A stretch of 64,000 nucleotides of DNA, from assembly GCF_002019705.1 (NCBI RefSeq), contig NZ_KV917377.1, positions 556,565-620,564 of the forward strand. Direction: 5' to 3'. A program made the translations under genes and the position numbers. Of this stretch, positions 36,873 to 44,598 are shown in pieces. A model generated the notes under the pieces. That model worked only from the letters and a program-made list of their open reading frames with translations. It was not told where the DNA came from and ran no database searches. Each line of letters starts with the position of its first letter. Positions within the stretch are counted from its first letter, which is position 1. The DNA comes from Shouchella patagoniensis (GTDB lineage Bacteria > Bacillota > Bacilli > Bacillales > Bacillaceae_D).

Positions 36873-37043
36873 TTGAAACGTATTTTTGTATTTATAAGAA
36901 AAATGTTCACCGGGCTTGATTCTGCATACTTATTTAAATCATATGTTTTCGCTGGCTTCATTCTCATACCTCCAGCTTCAGTATATCAGAGGGCAACCCT
37001 CTGGCATCCTAATAGACAAGTTCGGAGTATTGTGGAAATTTAA
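36873..37043 (+). CDS. Small protein with strong ribosome binding site
   Basis: 56 residues starting at TTG 36873, seven bases after a full AAGGAGGTG. The N-terminus is basic (KRIFVFIRKMF); residues 20-37 (LFKSYVFAGFILIPPAS) are hydrophobic, the end is polar. It may be a membrane-associated peptide. Not recognised. The SD is one of the best in the window, which is the main support. A terminator follows at 37124-37160. Confidence 0.55.
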   Translation: MKRIFVFIRKMFTGLDSAYLFKSYVFAGFILIPPASVYQRATLWHPNRQVRSIVEI

Positions 37044-37123
37044 CAGCGACGCAAGTAAATTTTTAAATGATCTAGTATAAAATACGTTAAATCTTAGTAA
37101 CTAATCATTTTTATAAACGTTTT

Positions 37124-37160
37124 AAAAAGCTAAGTGAGGTACTCTTTCACTTAGCTTTTC
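37124..37160 (+). terminator. Terminator after the 36873 small gene
   Basis: Stem AAAAGCTAAGTGA / TCACTTAGCTTTT around GGTACTCTT, then a T-rich tail; usable on both strands. Confidence 0.75.
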
Positions 37161-37189
37161 ATTGTAAAATTGTTTTAATTAACTAAAAT

Positions 37190-37290
37190 AATAAGTACCA
37201 AAGGCGTAAAAGTCCTGGTACGATAAGTAAGGGTTAAGAGGACTCCAACCTCCACTGGTTTAACTTCACTAGGCCCTCAACCTAGCTCCT
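37190..37290. other. Possible structured RNA leader, unassigned
   Basis: Three nested or consecutive short stems occur in 100 bases: GTACCA/TGGTAC (37195-37221), GTTAA/TTAAC flanking 37233-37264, and CTAGG/CCTAG (37270-37286). The sequence is richer in C/G than its surroundings and contains no open frame. It lies about 90 bases before the next small gene. No known RNA family recognised. Confidence 0.3.
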
Positions 37291-37376
37291 TAAATTAATA
37301 TCAAAAGGAGAGCATCGCATTTACGGTGTATACTTAGGTTTATAAAGTAATTAAATATTTAGTATTGGAGACTTTT

Positions 37377-37577
37377 ATGAGATTTTTAAAATATATTCTA
37401 ACAGGCTTACTTATCTCACTAATCTTATCCACAGCTTTACCAATAATGTTCAGTAACATTATTCTGACATTCGTGTTTTATGCACCTGTAATCTTGGCAA
37501 TTACACTTATAGTTTATGTTATGAATATAATTGATTTAAAAAAGAAGAATGCAAAAAAGCATTCTTCTTTACAGTAA
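37377..37577 (+). CDS. Small membrane protein, hypothetical
   Basis: 66 residues from ATG 37377 (TTGGAGA six bases before). Two hydrophobic segments (about 5-25 and 30-52) and a lysine-rich tail, so a two-helix membrane protein. Family not recognised. Its last codons encode a terminator hairpin (37540-37571). Confidence 0.6.
   Translation: MRFLKYILTGLLISLILSTALPIMFSNIILTFVFYAPVILAITLIVYVMNIIDLKKKNAKKHSSLQ
37540..37571 (+). terminator. Terminator inside the 3' end of the small membrane protein gene
   Basis: Perfect stem AAAGAAGAATGC / GCATTCTTCTTT with loop AAAAA; it is still within the reading frame of the preceding gene. Confidence 0.65.
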
Positions 37578-37806
37578 TCCGCCTTTAAATGTATTTCAGT
37601 TTGAATTAAATGGCTATGGAAAGAATTCGGAAAGAAAAAAGACTAACATTGTACTTATATCCAAAGAAAACGTTCGTCTCATTGATACTCGTTTGGTCAT
37701 ACTGCGAGTTAATACTGCATTTATGAATAATATACACTTGAAACCTTTCAACATTTTCCCCGTAAATACGATAGAATAGGATAATTACAGATTGGAGGAA
37801 AACAAC

Positions 37807-37983
37807 ATGAAGTATAGCGTTTATTTAGTTCCCATCTTCACTATTGTATTTTTAATAATTGGTTTCTCATCGTTTGATTCCACTACTGGTGCAATAGCCT
37901 TTGGAGTTGCCGGGGCAATCATAGGTTTTGCTATATCAAAAATTATATTTAATGATAAAGAGAAAAAAATAGGACATGATTAA
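37807..37983 (+). CDS. Small membrane protein, hypothetical
   Basis: 58 residues from ATG 37807 with GGAGG eight bases upstream. Two hydrophobic segments (about 5-22 and 28-47), the second glycine-rich (GAIAFGVAGAIIGFAISK), and a charged tail. Family not recognised. It is followed by a good terminator. Confidence 0.65.
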   Translation: MKYSVYLVPIFTIVFLIIGFSSFDSTTGAIAFGVAGAIIGFAISKIIFNDKEKKIGHD

Positions 37984-37999
37984 AGCTACATTGATTTTG

Positions 38000-38030
38000 A
38001 AGCGTCGCTAATTGCGAGCGCTTTTTTATT
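38000..38030 (+). terminator. Terminator after the 37807 gene
   Basis: Stem AGCG-TCGC / GCGA-GCGCT with loop TAATT, then TTTTTTATTT on the plus strand. Confidence 0.75.
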
Positions 38031-38077
38031 TCCCATTTAACTACCGCTCAGTTTATGGATACTGTTCATTATAAAAT

Positions 38078-38359
38078 TCAGTTTTTATCCAAATATTCTT
38101 TTATAGCTGCTCTACCTTTGAGCTTAAATAGGCTATGGTCATAGATAACTACTTTAGCGATAAGCTCCTTATAGCCATAATTTAAATCATGCTTCTCGCT
38201 ATAATAAATAGCTTCTTCTTCTTTAAAATCATAATTAGCTCTTTGTTTCAATATCACTAAATCATTTCCAACTTCAACTGCGCCGATGATAACTACTTCC
38301 AATAGTCTTTTGCTAATAATTGACATTCTTAATTCATTTTTTAATGTTTTTTTATCCAT
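38078..38359 (-). CDS. Hypothetical protein
   Basis: 93 residues, charged, no membrane segment; a central beta-rich part (LEVVIIGAVEVGNDLVILKQRANYDF) between basic helices. Family not recognised. The SD is AAAGGAG upstream of ATG 38359. It is the last of three small minus-strand genes (38936-39109, 38406-38882, this one), perhaps an operon whose head was lost at the IS3 junction. Confidence 0.55.
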   Translation of the reverse strand: MDKKTLKNELRMSIISKRLLEVVIIGAVEVGNDLVILKQRANYDFKEEEAIYYSEKHDLNYGYKELIAKVVIYDHSLFKLKGRAAIKEYLDKN

Positions 38360-38405
38360 ATAAAAATAACTCCTTTATAAAATTAACATTTTACCCTTTA
38401 AATCT

Positions 38406-38882
38406 TCACCTAAAATTAACAGCTCCATTTTCAGATGCTATTTCAAATGCGTCCTTCCAATCGAGATATTTTGATAGCCAATACTCACCACCAACAAATG
38501 TCTCTGAATACTTAATGGCAGCATTAAGATTTTTATCGAAGTCTTTAGCAAGCTTATCCGACACTACAGGCCCAATGACTCCTTCGTTATCAGCGAAAAC
38601 AATTAACTCATGAAAATCATTACCGTTAGCAAATTCACTTAATTGTTCTCGCCATGCTCCGTATCCGCTATAACTTCCTGCCCTAAAAGAAAACTCTTCC
38701 TCAAAAGTGTAAACGGCATTATAATCTACCCCTTCCCCACGACCAGGAAAGTGTTTTTCTGACCATTCCATACTTGCCCCCGGTTGCCATTCTCTATCCC
38801 AATTTACTAAATCCCCAGCTTCATCACGTTCTGGATTCTGTACCAGATTTAAATTTTTGTAAGCCGAAATATCTAAACCCAT
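38406..38882 (-). CDS. Hypothetical protein, MGLDISAY type
   Basis: 158 residues from ATG 38882 (SD AAGGGGA). It begins GLDISAYKNL, an opening shared by many small phage and accessory-region proteins, and is rich in Trp, Tyr, Glu and Gly; a segment HELIVFADNEGVIGPVVSDKLAKDF resembles a small alpha/beta domain. No enzymatic motif. The function is unknown; an immunity role is conceivable but unsupported. Confidence 0.65.
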   Translation of the reverse strand: MGLDISAYKNLNLVQNPERDEAGDLVNWDREWQPGASMEWSEKHFPGRGEGVDYNAVYTFEEEFSFRAGSYSGYGAWREQLSEFANGNDFHELIVFADNEGVIGPVVSDKLAKDFDKNLNAAIKYSETFVGGEYWLSKYLDWKDAFEIASENGAVNFR

Positions 38883-38935
38883 TTTTTGTCCCCTTTGTAA
38901 TTTATATTTTATTAACACCTTTAAGTAGCTTTTGG

Positions 38936-39109
38936 TTATTCGTCTAAGAATGCTTTCAAGTCCTTTTTAAGTAGGTGTATATAAGAGTTTTCTGGGTTCC
39001 AGCCTACACCGCGTAATTCTCCTTCTAGTGATTCTAAATTTTCTAAGAAAACTTCTGCCTCTGCCTTTTGTCCAGCTAAGAAACCTTTTTCAAATTGTGT
39101 TTTTGCCAT
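38936..39109 (-). CDS. Small hypothetical protein
   Basis: 57 residues from ATG 39109, with AGGAG eight bases upstream. Helical and charged (FEKGFLAGQKAEAEVFLENL, then ELRGVGWNPENSYIHLLKKD). Family not recognised. It lies 54 bases upstream of the MGLDISAY-type gene in the same direction, and 38 bases downstream of an orphan gene fragment. Confidence 0.6.
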   Translation of the reverse strand: MAKTQFEKGFLAGQKAEAEVFLENLESLEGELRGVGWNPENSYIHLLKKDLKAFLDE

Positions 39110-39146
39110 AGTTCACACTCCTAATTAGTTAATCTACGTGAGTAGT

Positions 39147-39290
39147 TCACCCTCTGTAATAATGTTTTATCCTTTGTTTTAAATAATCTTTAAAACTATC
39201 ATCGAAGATAAAGCTACCTTTGGAACGATAGTACACCATATTAAACCAACCATAAGCTTTCCCACATTCACATTCTGGAAATCTAACTGG
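39147..39290 (-). pseudogene. Orphan 3' gene fragment cut by the IS3 element
   Basis: About 46 codons (PECECGKAYGWFNMVYYRSK ... LKQRIKHYYRG) in an open frame that runs on into IS sequence. The Cys pair (CECG) and aromatic content look like the end of a real protein. Its 5' part is missing, replaced by the IS3 end at about 39292. Family not recognised. Confidence 0.5.
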
Positions 39291-39309
39291 TTGAACCGTC
39301 AACACTTTT

Positions 39310-40152
39310 CTAGACACTTTTTTTGTGGGCGGTCTGTTTGAATTCAATCGGGCTTTGATACTGTAAGGTTCCGTGTATGCGAAAATGGTTATACCAATGA
39401 AGATAGTCAGCTAGTTCACGTTCTAAGTCCGTGGTTGTGTCGAACGTATAGCGCTTTAGGAACTCGACTTTCACGATATGAAACATCGATTCAGCTACCG
39501 CATTATCGTAGGGACATCCTTTTAGACTTAACGAACGTTCAATCCCAAACGCCAGAAGCGATTCGTCAATGGCTCGGCTTGTAAATTCACTCCCTCGATC
39601 GGTGTGGAAAAGCGTGATTTTTCGTAAATCTCCAGTGACAGAAGCGAAGGCTTTTTTAACAAGTTCACTCGTTTTATTTGGTCCGTGACTCCATCCGATC
39701 ACTTCTCGATTATACAGATCAAGCAGTAAACACACATAGTGCCACCGCCTGTTTACGCGTGTATATGTGAGATCACTTACGATACTATGTCGTTCTTCTT
39801 CTTGTGCAAACGAGCGATTTAACTTGTTGGCAATGACCGCCTCGTTACTCGGTGTTCTTTTGGGTTTGTATTTCGCAACGGTATAAACGGAAACCAACCC
39901 TTGGCTAGCCATGATTCGGCCAATCCGTCGTCTCGAGACATGGTACCCTTCTCGAAGAAGCAATGCTTTCAATTTACGCGTTCCATAAGTCCCTCGATTT
40001 TCTAAAAAAAGCCGACGAACGAGTGATGTCAGCGCATCCTCTTTGGGTTTACGTTGAGTATGTTTAATCGCATAATAGTACGTACTTCGAGAGAGGTTTA
40101 GGACGGCACACATTGCTGATACCGAGTATTTGTGAGCGTTATTCCGAATCAC
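39310..40152 (-). CDS. IS3 family transposase OrfB (DDE integrase core)
   Basis: 280 residues. A helix-turn-helix-like N-terminus (SAMCAVLNLSRSTYYYA), the HTH_21 region and the rve core with the catalytic triad Asp in SDLTYTRV, Asp in FHTDRGSEF and Glu in NAVAESMF. The frame is minus one relative to orfA, joined at an AAAG near the orfA stop, as usual for IS3. The protein itself is intact, but the element lacks its left end and should not move by itself. Confidence 0.9.
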   Translation of the reverse strand: MIRNNAHKYSVSAMCAVLNLSRSTYYYAIKHTQRKPKEDALTSLVRRLFLENRGTYGTRKLKALLLREGYHVSRRRIGRIMASQGLVSVYTVAKYKPKRTPSNEAVIANKLNRSFAQEEERHSIVSDLTYTRVNRRWHYVCLLLDLYNREVIGWSHGPNKTSELVKKAFASVTGDLRKITLFHTDRGSEFTSRAIDESLLAFGIERSLSLKGCPYDNAVAESMFHIVKVEFLKRYTFDTTTDLERELADYLHWYNHFRIHGTLQYQSPIEFKQTAHKKSV

Positions 40153-40154
40153 AT

Positions 40155-40392
40155 TTACTTTCGTCCCATGATCAGCGCGGCTTGCTTTAAAATATCATTT
40201 TCCATTTTGGCGTGAGCCAATTCTTTACGTAATCGCTGGAGTTCTTCCTCTTGTTCAGAACGGTTATCTTTTTCCTTAAATGATCCAGATGTCGTTGCCT
40301 GTTTGATCCATTTGTCTAAAGAGGACGGGGTTAGATCATACTCTCGAGCAATCGCAGCTCGCGATTTCCCACTCTGATGTAACTGAACTATA
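40155..40392 (-). pseudogene. IS3 OrfA, 5'-truncated
   Basis: The frame reads VQLHQSGKSRAAIAREYDL ... DKWI, then a leucine-zipper part ending ENDILKQAALIMGRK and TAA at 40155. This is the normal OrfA with its first ten or so residues and start codon missing; upstream it merges into the Rap gene. Confidence 0.75.
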
Positions 40393-41079
40393 ATAATCTA
40401 CAGCCGTTACATAATCAGATTGCGCAAACTTACTTAGACCTAAAGCTCTTAGTGCGAGTCCAGAAATAAGTGGATAGGTACTTTCATCTACAACTTCCTT
40501 CAGATATATTTCTGCATTGGAAAATTGGCGTAATTCAGAGTAAATGGCTCCCAATACTTGCTTACAGTTCAATACTTTCTTATCATAATTCAAGCGATTA
40601 AAAATGGTTTCAGCTTGCTCTAGATAAGACATTGAGAACAAATATTGGTTGATACGATAAAAAGCAAAACCGGTGTACATAAAAAACTCTGCCTCTTCCA
40701 CATCATCTTTAACATATTCAAGTAACCGCTCTGCCTTTCTGAACATTTTTACAGCACTTCTATATCTCTCTTTATTAAACTCATTTTGTCCGCTTACACA
40801 GTAATAAAGAAACTTTAAGTAATGATCTGATCCAGACTCAATGAATTGAGATGGCGCAACAAGAGTAGAGTTTCGATTATTTCCATGAAACATATTTTCA
40901 TGTCGATATTCAACTAGTGAGTAGTATGCTAATATTTTATCGCTTTTTTCCATATTGTTAATCATTTGCTTTACTTCATCTTTAATAATGGTAGCTTCTT
41001 CGTATGAGCTTGCCATAATACAACTGTACCATTCAACAATTTTAGCGCCGACTTCCTCTGACGATAGTGTACTGTTCAT
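40336..41079 (-). pseudogene. Rap-family TPR regulator, 3'-truncated by the IS3 fusion
   Basis: The N-terminal three-helix bundle of Rap proteins (SSEEVGAKIVEWYSCIM, YYSLVEYRHENMF) and the first TPR units (ALRALGLSKFAQSDYVTAVDYY) are present. After about residue 230 the frame runs into IS3 sequence and stops after a short unrelated tail (WEIASCDCSRV). A full Rap has about 370 residues, so the last TPRs and any phr gene are lost. Rap proteins dephosphorylate Spo0F or block response regulators. SD GAGGTG before ATG 41079. Confidence 0.75.
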
Positions 41080-41271
41080 ACCTTCACCTCTATAGTAATA
41101 GTAAGATTATTAAATTAATCATACTACATTATGTTAAATATTGGAATTGAATCAATATATTTCCCAACCTCATTTCTAAAAATAATGTTAACCCCATTAT
41201 TATTAAATAATCTGAAGGAGATCATCGAAAAGTGTAGAACTTTTAAGTATTCTAAAATAATTGGAGATTAA

Positions 41272-41524
41272 ATGATGAATATTTTCGAAGATGTAGGGAG
41301 TAAAATTAAAGAGTTACGAAAAAGTCATGGTTTAACATTGGCCGTATTGGCTAAAACCTTGGAATATCAGTGCCTTTTTGTTCCAACTGGAAAAAGCTAC
41401 TAGACGTATATCAATTGAAACTTTATTCGACATAGCACAATTTTTCGATGTTGATATGAATTACTTCTTTACTGATCAAAAAACAAAAATGCCAGCACCT
41501 AATTCAGCACTGACACCTAAGTAA
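41272..41524 (+). pseudogene. XRE-family regulator with a one-base frameshift
   Basis: The first frame gives a helix-turn-helix start (VGSKIKELRKSHGLTLAVLAKTL) and then a premature stop. Shifting by one base at the TTGG near 41363 restores NISAFLFQLEKATRRISIET ... DVDMNYFFTDQ to the TAA at 41522. The total length (253 bases) equals 84 codons plus one, consistent with a single inserted base. It is divergent from the Rap gene; regulation of that gene would be likely if intact. Confidence 0.7.
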
Positions 41525-41533
41525 ATCTATTAA

Positions 41534-41735
41534 TTAATACGTTTTGCCGTCCATTTGTTGTTCAGCCATTTGACAAGACGCTTTGTGATTTTACCACCAA
41601 CAGACTCGTTTCCACGAGAAGTAGTTTCTCCACCAAGAGTAACTCCAAATTCAGAAGTAATTTCATACTTCATTTGATCAAGTGCTTGTGAGCACCTGCT
41701 ACAACCAAGTTTTTTGAGCTCTTTTGATTAGCCAT
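41534..41735 (-). pseudogene. Alpha/beta-type small acid-soluble spore protein, two frameshifts
   Basis: The sequence encodes a typical alpha/beta [18 protein letters not shown], then [31 protein letters not shown] and an end [11 protein letters not shown]. Two single-base deletions, near 41688 (CACAAG for CAACAAG) and near 41570 (AAATGG for AAAATGG), break the frame; adding two bases gives exactly 67 residues and a TAA. SD GAGGTG precedes ATG 41735. Such proteins coat and protect spore DNA; other copies must exist elsewhere if this one is dead. Confidence 0.85.
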
Positions 41736-41822
41736 ATGTATCACCTCTCTTACTTTGGTGATGTTAGTATATCAAAAGTTATATACAGACTTAGAAAAAT
41801 ATATTAAGCCGTCCAACCTGGC

Positions 41823-42060
41823 TCATAAGTATACGATAGCTCCATGATGCTTCGCTGCACCTCTGAAATTTTTTCTTGAACCAGGAAAACTGGACGAAAG
41901 ATTGGAAAAACAGGTTTCTCTACTCTGTATTCTTTTATTTCACCGTTACGTAATTGATCCAATACTTCTTGCGCTAATTCTTCTGTTATTCTATCCCCTC
42001 CAACATGATTATAACCTAAAGAGAGAGAGTAACTTGAGTTGTAATTATATTTAAATATTC
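41823..42060 (-). pseudogene. Frameshifted small gene of unknown family
   Basis: One frame reads YNHVGGDRITEELAQEVLD, GEIKEYRVEKPVFPIFRPVF; a one-base shift in an A-run at about 41866-41871 continues with NFRGAAKHHGAIVYL and TGA at 41823. No start codon remains in the first frame, which suggests at least one more indel near 42050. The conserved look of both parts argues for a real but damaged gene. Family not recognised. Confidence 0.5.
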
Positions 42061-42061
42061 T

Positions 42062-42175
42062 TCATTTCCATATGCTAAAAAGCTTCTTAATAATGCTGAA
42101 AACAAATCCTATTGTATACAAAACAACGCTTATAACAATTCCTATTACTACTAAGTAAACAAATATAGAAAACAT
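42062..42175 (-). CDS. 37-residue membrane peptide
   Basis: ATG 42175 with AAGGTG five bases upstream. The product is almost all hydrophobic (residues 3-27), with a basic end (IKKLFSIWK). Its stop overlaps the start region of the frameshifted gene downstream. Function unknown; single-helix peptides of this kind include toxins and regulators. Confidence 0.45.
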   Translation of the reverse strand: MFSIFVYLVVIGIVISVVLYTIGFVFSIIKKLFSIWK

Positions 42176-42295
42176 GGATACACCTTTTCACCTTACATTG
42201 CCACAAAATTTACTTTTTTATGCAGTTGGTGAGTGAGCACACTGCTTTCTTCAACAGCATATGTACTTTGTATACACTGTGCTGATCCTATCATT

Positions 42296-42325
42296 TTGTA
42301 CTCTCGTATGAGACAATTGTATTAT
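42296..42325 (+). promoter_or_regulatory. Probable sigma-A promoter of the 42364 gene
   Basis: TTGTAC (42296-42301), an 18-base spacer, and TATTAT (42320-42325), 38 bases before the start codon. Confidence 0.45.
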
Positions 42326-42363
42326 GGCGTACCTAAGCTAAATCAAATTTAGGAGAGTGCACC

Positions 42364-42534
42364 ATGTACAAAGTAGTTCGCTACGTTGACGGGTCAGCAG
42401 AAACCCTAAAGGATTCGAACAACCATTTCGATGTCACCTTTTCAGACATTAATTCTGCTGAACTAGAAACCAAGAAACTAAATATGGATTTGATTCTTAT
42501 GAACGATGACGTATGGGGAATTGAAACGATATAA
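42364..42534 (+). CDS. Small hypothetical protein
   Basis: 56 residues from ATG 42364 with AGGAG eight bases upstream. Soluble and acidic (YKVVRYVDGSAETLKD, then DINSAELETKKLNMDLI and DDVWGIETI). Family not recognised. It has its own promoter-like sequence and is intact, unlike its broken neighbours. Confidence 0.6.
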   Translation: MYKVVRYVDGSAETLKDSNNHFDVTFSDINSAELETKKLNMDLILMNDDVWGIETI

Positions 42535-42602
42535 GTAGGTAGTTGCCTGCTTATTTTTTTATCCAAGGCAGAAGAGCTTCGGACAATTATTATTATAAAA
42601 TA

Positions 42603-42641
42603 AAAAAAGTATGCATAGCTTATGGCTGTGCATACTTTTAA
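42603..42641. terminator. Terminator after ppiB
   Basis: Stem AAAGTATGCA-TAGC / GC-TGTGCATACTTTT with T-runs on both strands, just downstream of ppiB on the minus strand. Confidence 0.78.
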
Positions 42642-42653
42642 AGTTAATATAGA

Positions 42654-43088
42654 TTACTCTTCCCAAACCTTTACTTCTTGCATCACATCACCTTGCTTAA
42701 TGCGATAAATGCTGTCTAGGCCTTCAACAACTTGACCAAATACTGTGTGAACCCCGTCCAAATGTGGTTGTGGCTCATGGACGATAAAGAACTGGCTACC
42801 ACCTGTATCTTTTCCAGCGTGTGCCATTGAAAGCGTACCAGCTACATGTTTATGTGGATTTCCTTCTGTTTCACATTTGATTGTGTAACCAGGACCGCCA
42901 GTGCCATTTCCACTTGGACAGCCGCCTTGTGCAACAAAGCCTGGAATAACGCGATGAAATGTTAATCCGTTATAAAAACCTTTGTTTGCAAGTGTTTCAA
43001 AATTTTCTACATGGCCCGGAGCCGCGTCATCGTAAAATTCAATAACCAATTTTTCGCCGTTTTCGAATTCAATGCTTCCTTTTTTCAT
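42654..43088 (-). CDS. ppiB: Peptidyl-prolyl cis-trans isomerase (cyclophilin)
   Basis: 144 residues from ATG 43088. The cyclophilin core is complete: [15 protein letters not shown] with the catalytic Arg, [16 protein letters not shown] and [10 protein letters not shown]. Cytoplasmic (no signal). It lies beside lysA as in B. subtilis. The upstream in-frame ATG at 43109 lacks support. Confidence 0.94.
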   Translation of the reverse strand: MKKGSIEFENGEKLVIEFYDDAAPGHVENFETLANKGFYNGLTFHRVIPGFVAQGGCPSGNGTGGPGYTIKCETEGNPHKHVAGTLSMAHAGKDTGGSQFFIVHEPQPHLDGVHTVFGQVVEGLDSIYRIKQGDVMQEVKVWEE

Positions 43089-43154
43089 GAAGTTTGCCCT
43101 CACTCTCACTAATTATCACGCCTACGCGCTTGTTCTATTGTACACAAAATGGGT

Positions 43155-44486
43155 TTAATTCTCAAATGAGACTACTTCCTGCATCTTATAAGGCTGGTCA
43201 AGGTTTATTAAGTCTTGATACGTTTCTCTTTTTATAATTAATTGTGAAGAACCGTCTTCAACAAACACCACAGCAGGTCGTGGAATACGGTTGTAATTAT
43301 TTGCCATTGAATAGCCATAAGCCCCTGTACAGAACATTGCTAATAGGTCTCCTGGCTTCACCTGTGGCAAGGGCAAATCCCATATAAGCATATCTCCACT
43401 TTCACAACATTTTCCTGCAATAGCAAACTGATCTTCTATAGGATCCGTTGCTCGATTTGCAAGCGCCCCTTCATATTTCGCATCATAAAGTGCTGGACGT
43501 ATATTATCACTCATTCCTCCATCTACAGATAGATAGCGGCGGACATTTGGAATATCTTTTGTTGAACCAATACTATAAAGTGTTGTGCCCGCATCTCCAA
43601 CAAGAGAACGACCTGGTTCTATCCAGATTTCTGGCATTTCCCATCCTAGCGCTTGAACATGTTTTTTCGTTTCTTTTATAATCTCTTTCACATACACATT
43701 CGGAGCAAGTGGCGTATCTCCTTCAATATAGCGAATGCCGAAACCTCCACCAAAATTAAGTACTTCTGGCACAAACCCAAGTGTTTCTCGCCATGGTTTA
43801 AGCTGATCAAACACTTTTTCGATTGCTAACACAAATCCGTCTGTTTCAAAAATTTGTGACCCAATATGACTATGAACGCCTAATAACTTTAATTGCTTGC
43901 TATCTAATGCAATACGCACCGCTTCAGTTGCTTGTCCACTTGCCAAATCAAACCCAAATTTTGAATCTTCCTGGCCAGTAGAGATAAATTCATGTGTATG
44001 AGCTTCTACTCCTGGAGTAAGACGCAACAGTATCTGTACTACTGTTCCGTGTTTACTGGCTATTTGTTGGAGAAGTTCCAACTCATAAAAATTATCTGCC
44101 ACAATACACCCAATTTTTGCATCGATCGCCATCGTTAATTCTTCTATACTTTTGTTATTGCCGTGGAAGTGAATTTTTTCTGGCTCAACCCCTGCCTTTA
44201 AGGCCGTATATAGTTCACCACCGGAAACAACATCAATGCTTAAATCAAGTGACTTTGCTAGTTGATACATTGCGATACAGCTAAAGGCTTTACTCGCGTA
44301 AGCCACTTGAAAAGCAACATGTTCTTCTTCAAATGCAGATTTAAACGCTTTTGCACGTTCTTTAATGAGTGCCGTATCATAAACAAATAATGGTGTACCG
44401 TATTGATGTGCTAGTTTTACCGTATCAACACCGCCTATCTCTATATGTCCAGCAGCATTAATCTTCATTGTTCCATGTTCATACAC
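43155..44486 (-). CDS. lysA: Diaminopimelate decarboxylase
   Basis: 443 residues, PLP-dependent. The PLP lysine is in VAYASKAFS near residue 68; HSHIGSQI, NFGGGFGIRY, EPGRSLVGDAG and the substrate Cys in GKCCESGDM follow. It performs the last step of lysine synthesis. It starts MYEHGTMKINAAGH, matching the family N-terminus. It lies downstream of spoVAF as in B. subtilis, separated by a terminator. Confidence 0.95.
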   Translation of the reverse strand: MYEHGTMKINAAGHIEIGGVDTVKLAHQYGTPLFVYDTALIKERAKAFKSAFEEEHVAFQVAYASKAFSCIAMYQLAKSLDLSIDVVSGGELYTALKAGVEPEKIHFHGNNKSIEELTMAIDAKIGCIVADNFYELELLQQIASKHGTVVQILLRLTPGVEAHTHEFISTGQEDSKFGFDLASGQATEAVRIALDSKQLKLLGVHSHIGSQIFETDGFVLAIEKVFDQLKPWRETLGFVPEVLNFGGGFGIRYIEGDTPLAPNVYVKEIIKETKKHVQALGWEMPEIWIEPGRSLVGDAGTTLYSIGSTKDIPNVRRYLSVDGGMSDNIRPALYDAKYEGALANRATDPIEDQFAIAGKCCESGDMLIWDLPLPQVKPGDLLAMFCTGAYGYSMANNYNRIPRPAVVFVEDGSSQLIIKRETYQDLINLDQPYKMQEVVSFEN

Positions 44487-44513
44487 GTATCTTCACTCCC
44501 TTAATCCTACCGA

Positions 44514-44556
44514 TGAAAAAAAGCAGCTTTTGGCGAAGCCCATCAGCTGCTTGTTC
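44514..44556 (-). terminator. Terminator of the main spoVA operon
   Basis: Stem AAGCAGCT / AGCTGCTT with an inner GGGCTTCGCC part and TTTTTTT on the minus strand, between spoVAF and lysA. Confidence 0.85.
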
Positions 44557-44598
44557 GCATTTTTCAATTAGTGTATCAAAATTAGAACGGTTTTACCA

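Larger units (their letters stand above)
39292..40392 (-). mobile_element. IS3-family element, truncated at its left end
   Basis: It contains a complete orfB and a 5'-truncated orfA in the usual minus-one arrangement. The right end near 39292-39325 holds a terminal-repeat-like sequence (TCAACACTTTTCTAGACAC). At the other end the first orfA codons and the left inverted repeat are absent and the sequence joins a Rap gene near 40390. No matching second inverted repeat or target duplication is visible, so a deletion probably followed insertion. Boundaries are approximate. Confidence 0.75.

Noticed and set aside
37549-37779. 76-codon plus-strand frame
   Set aside because: Starts inside a terminator hairpin and the preceding gene; no SD.
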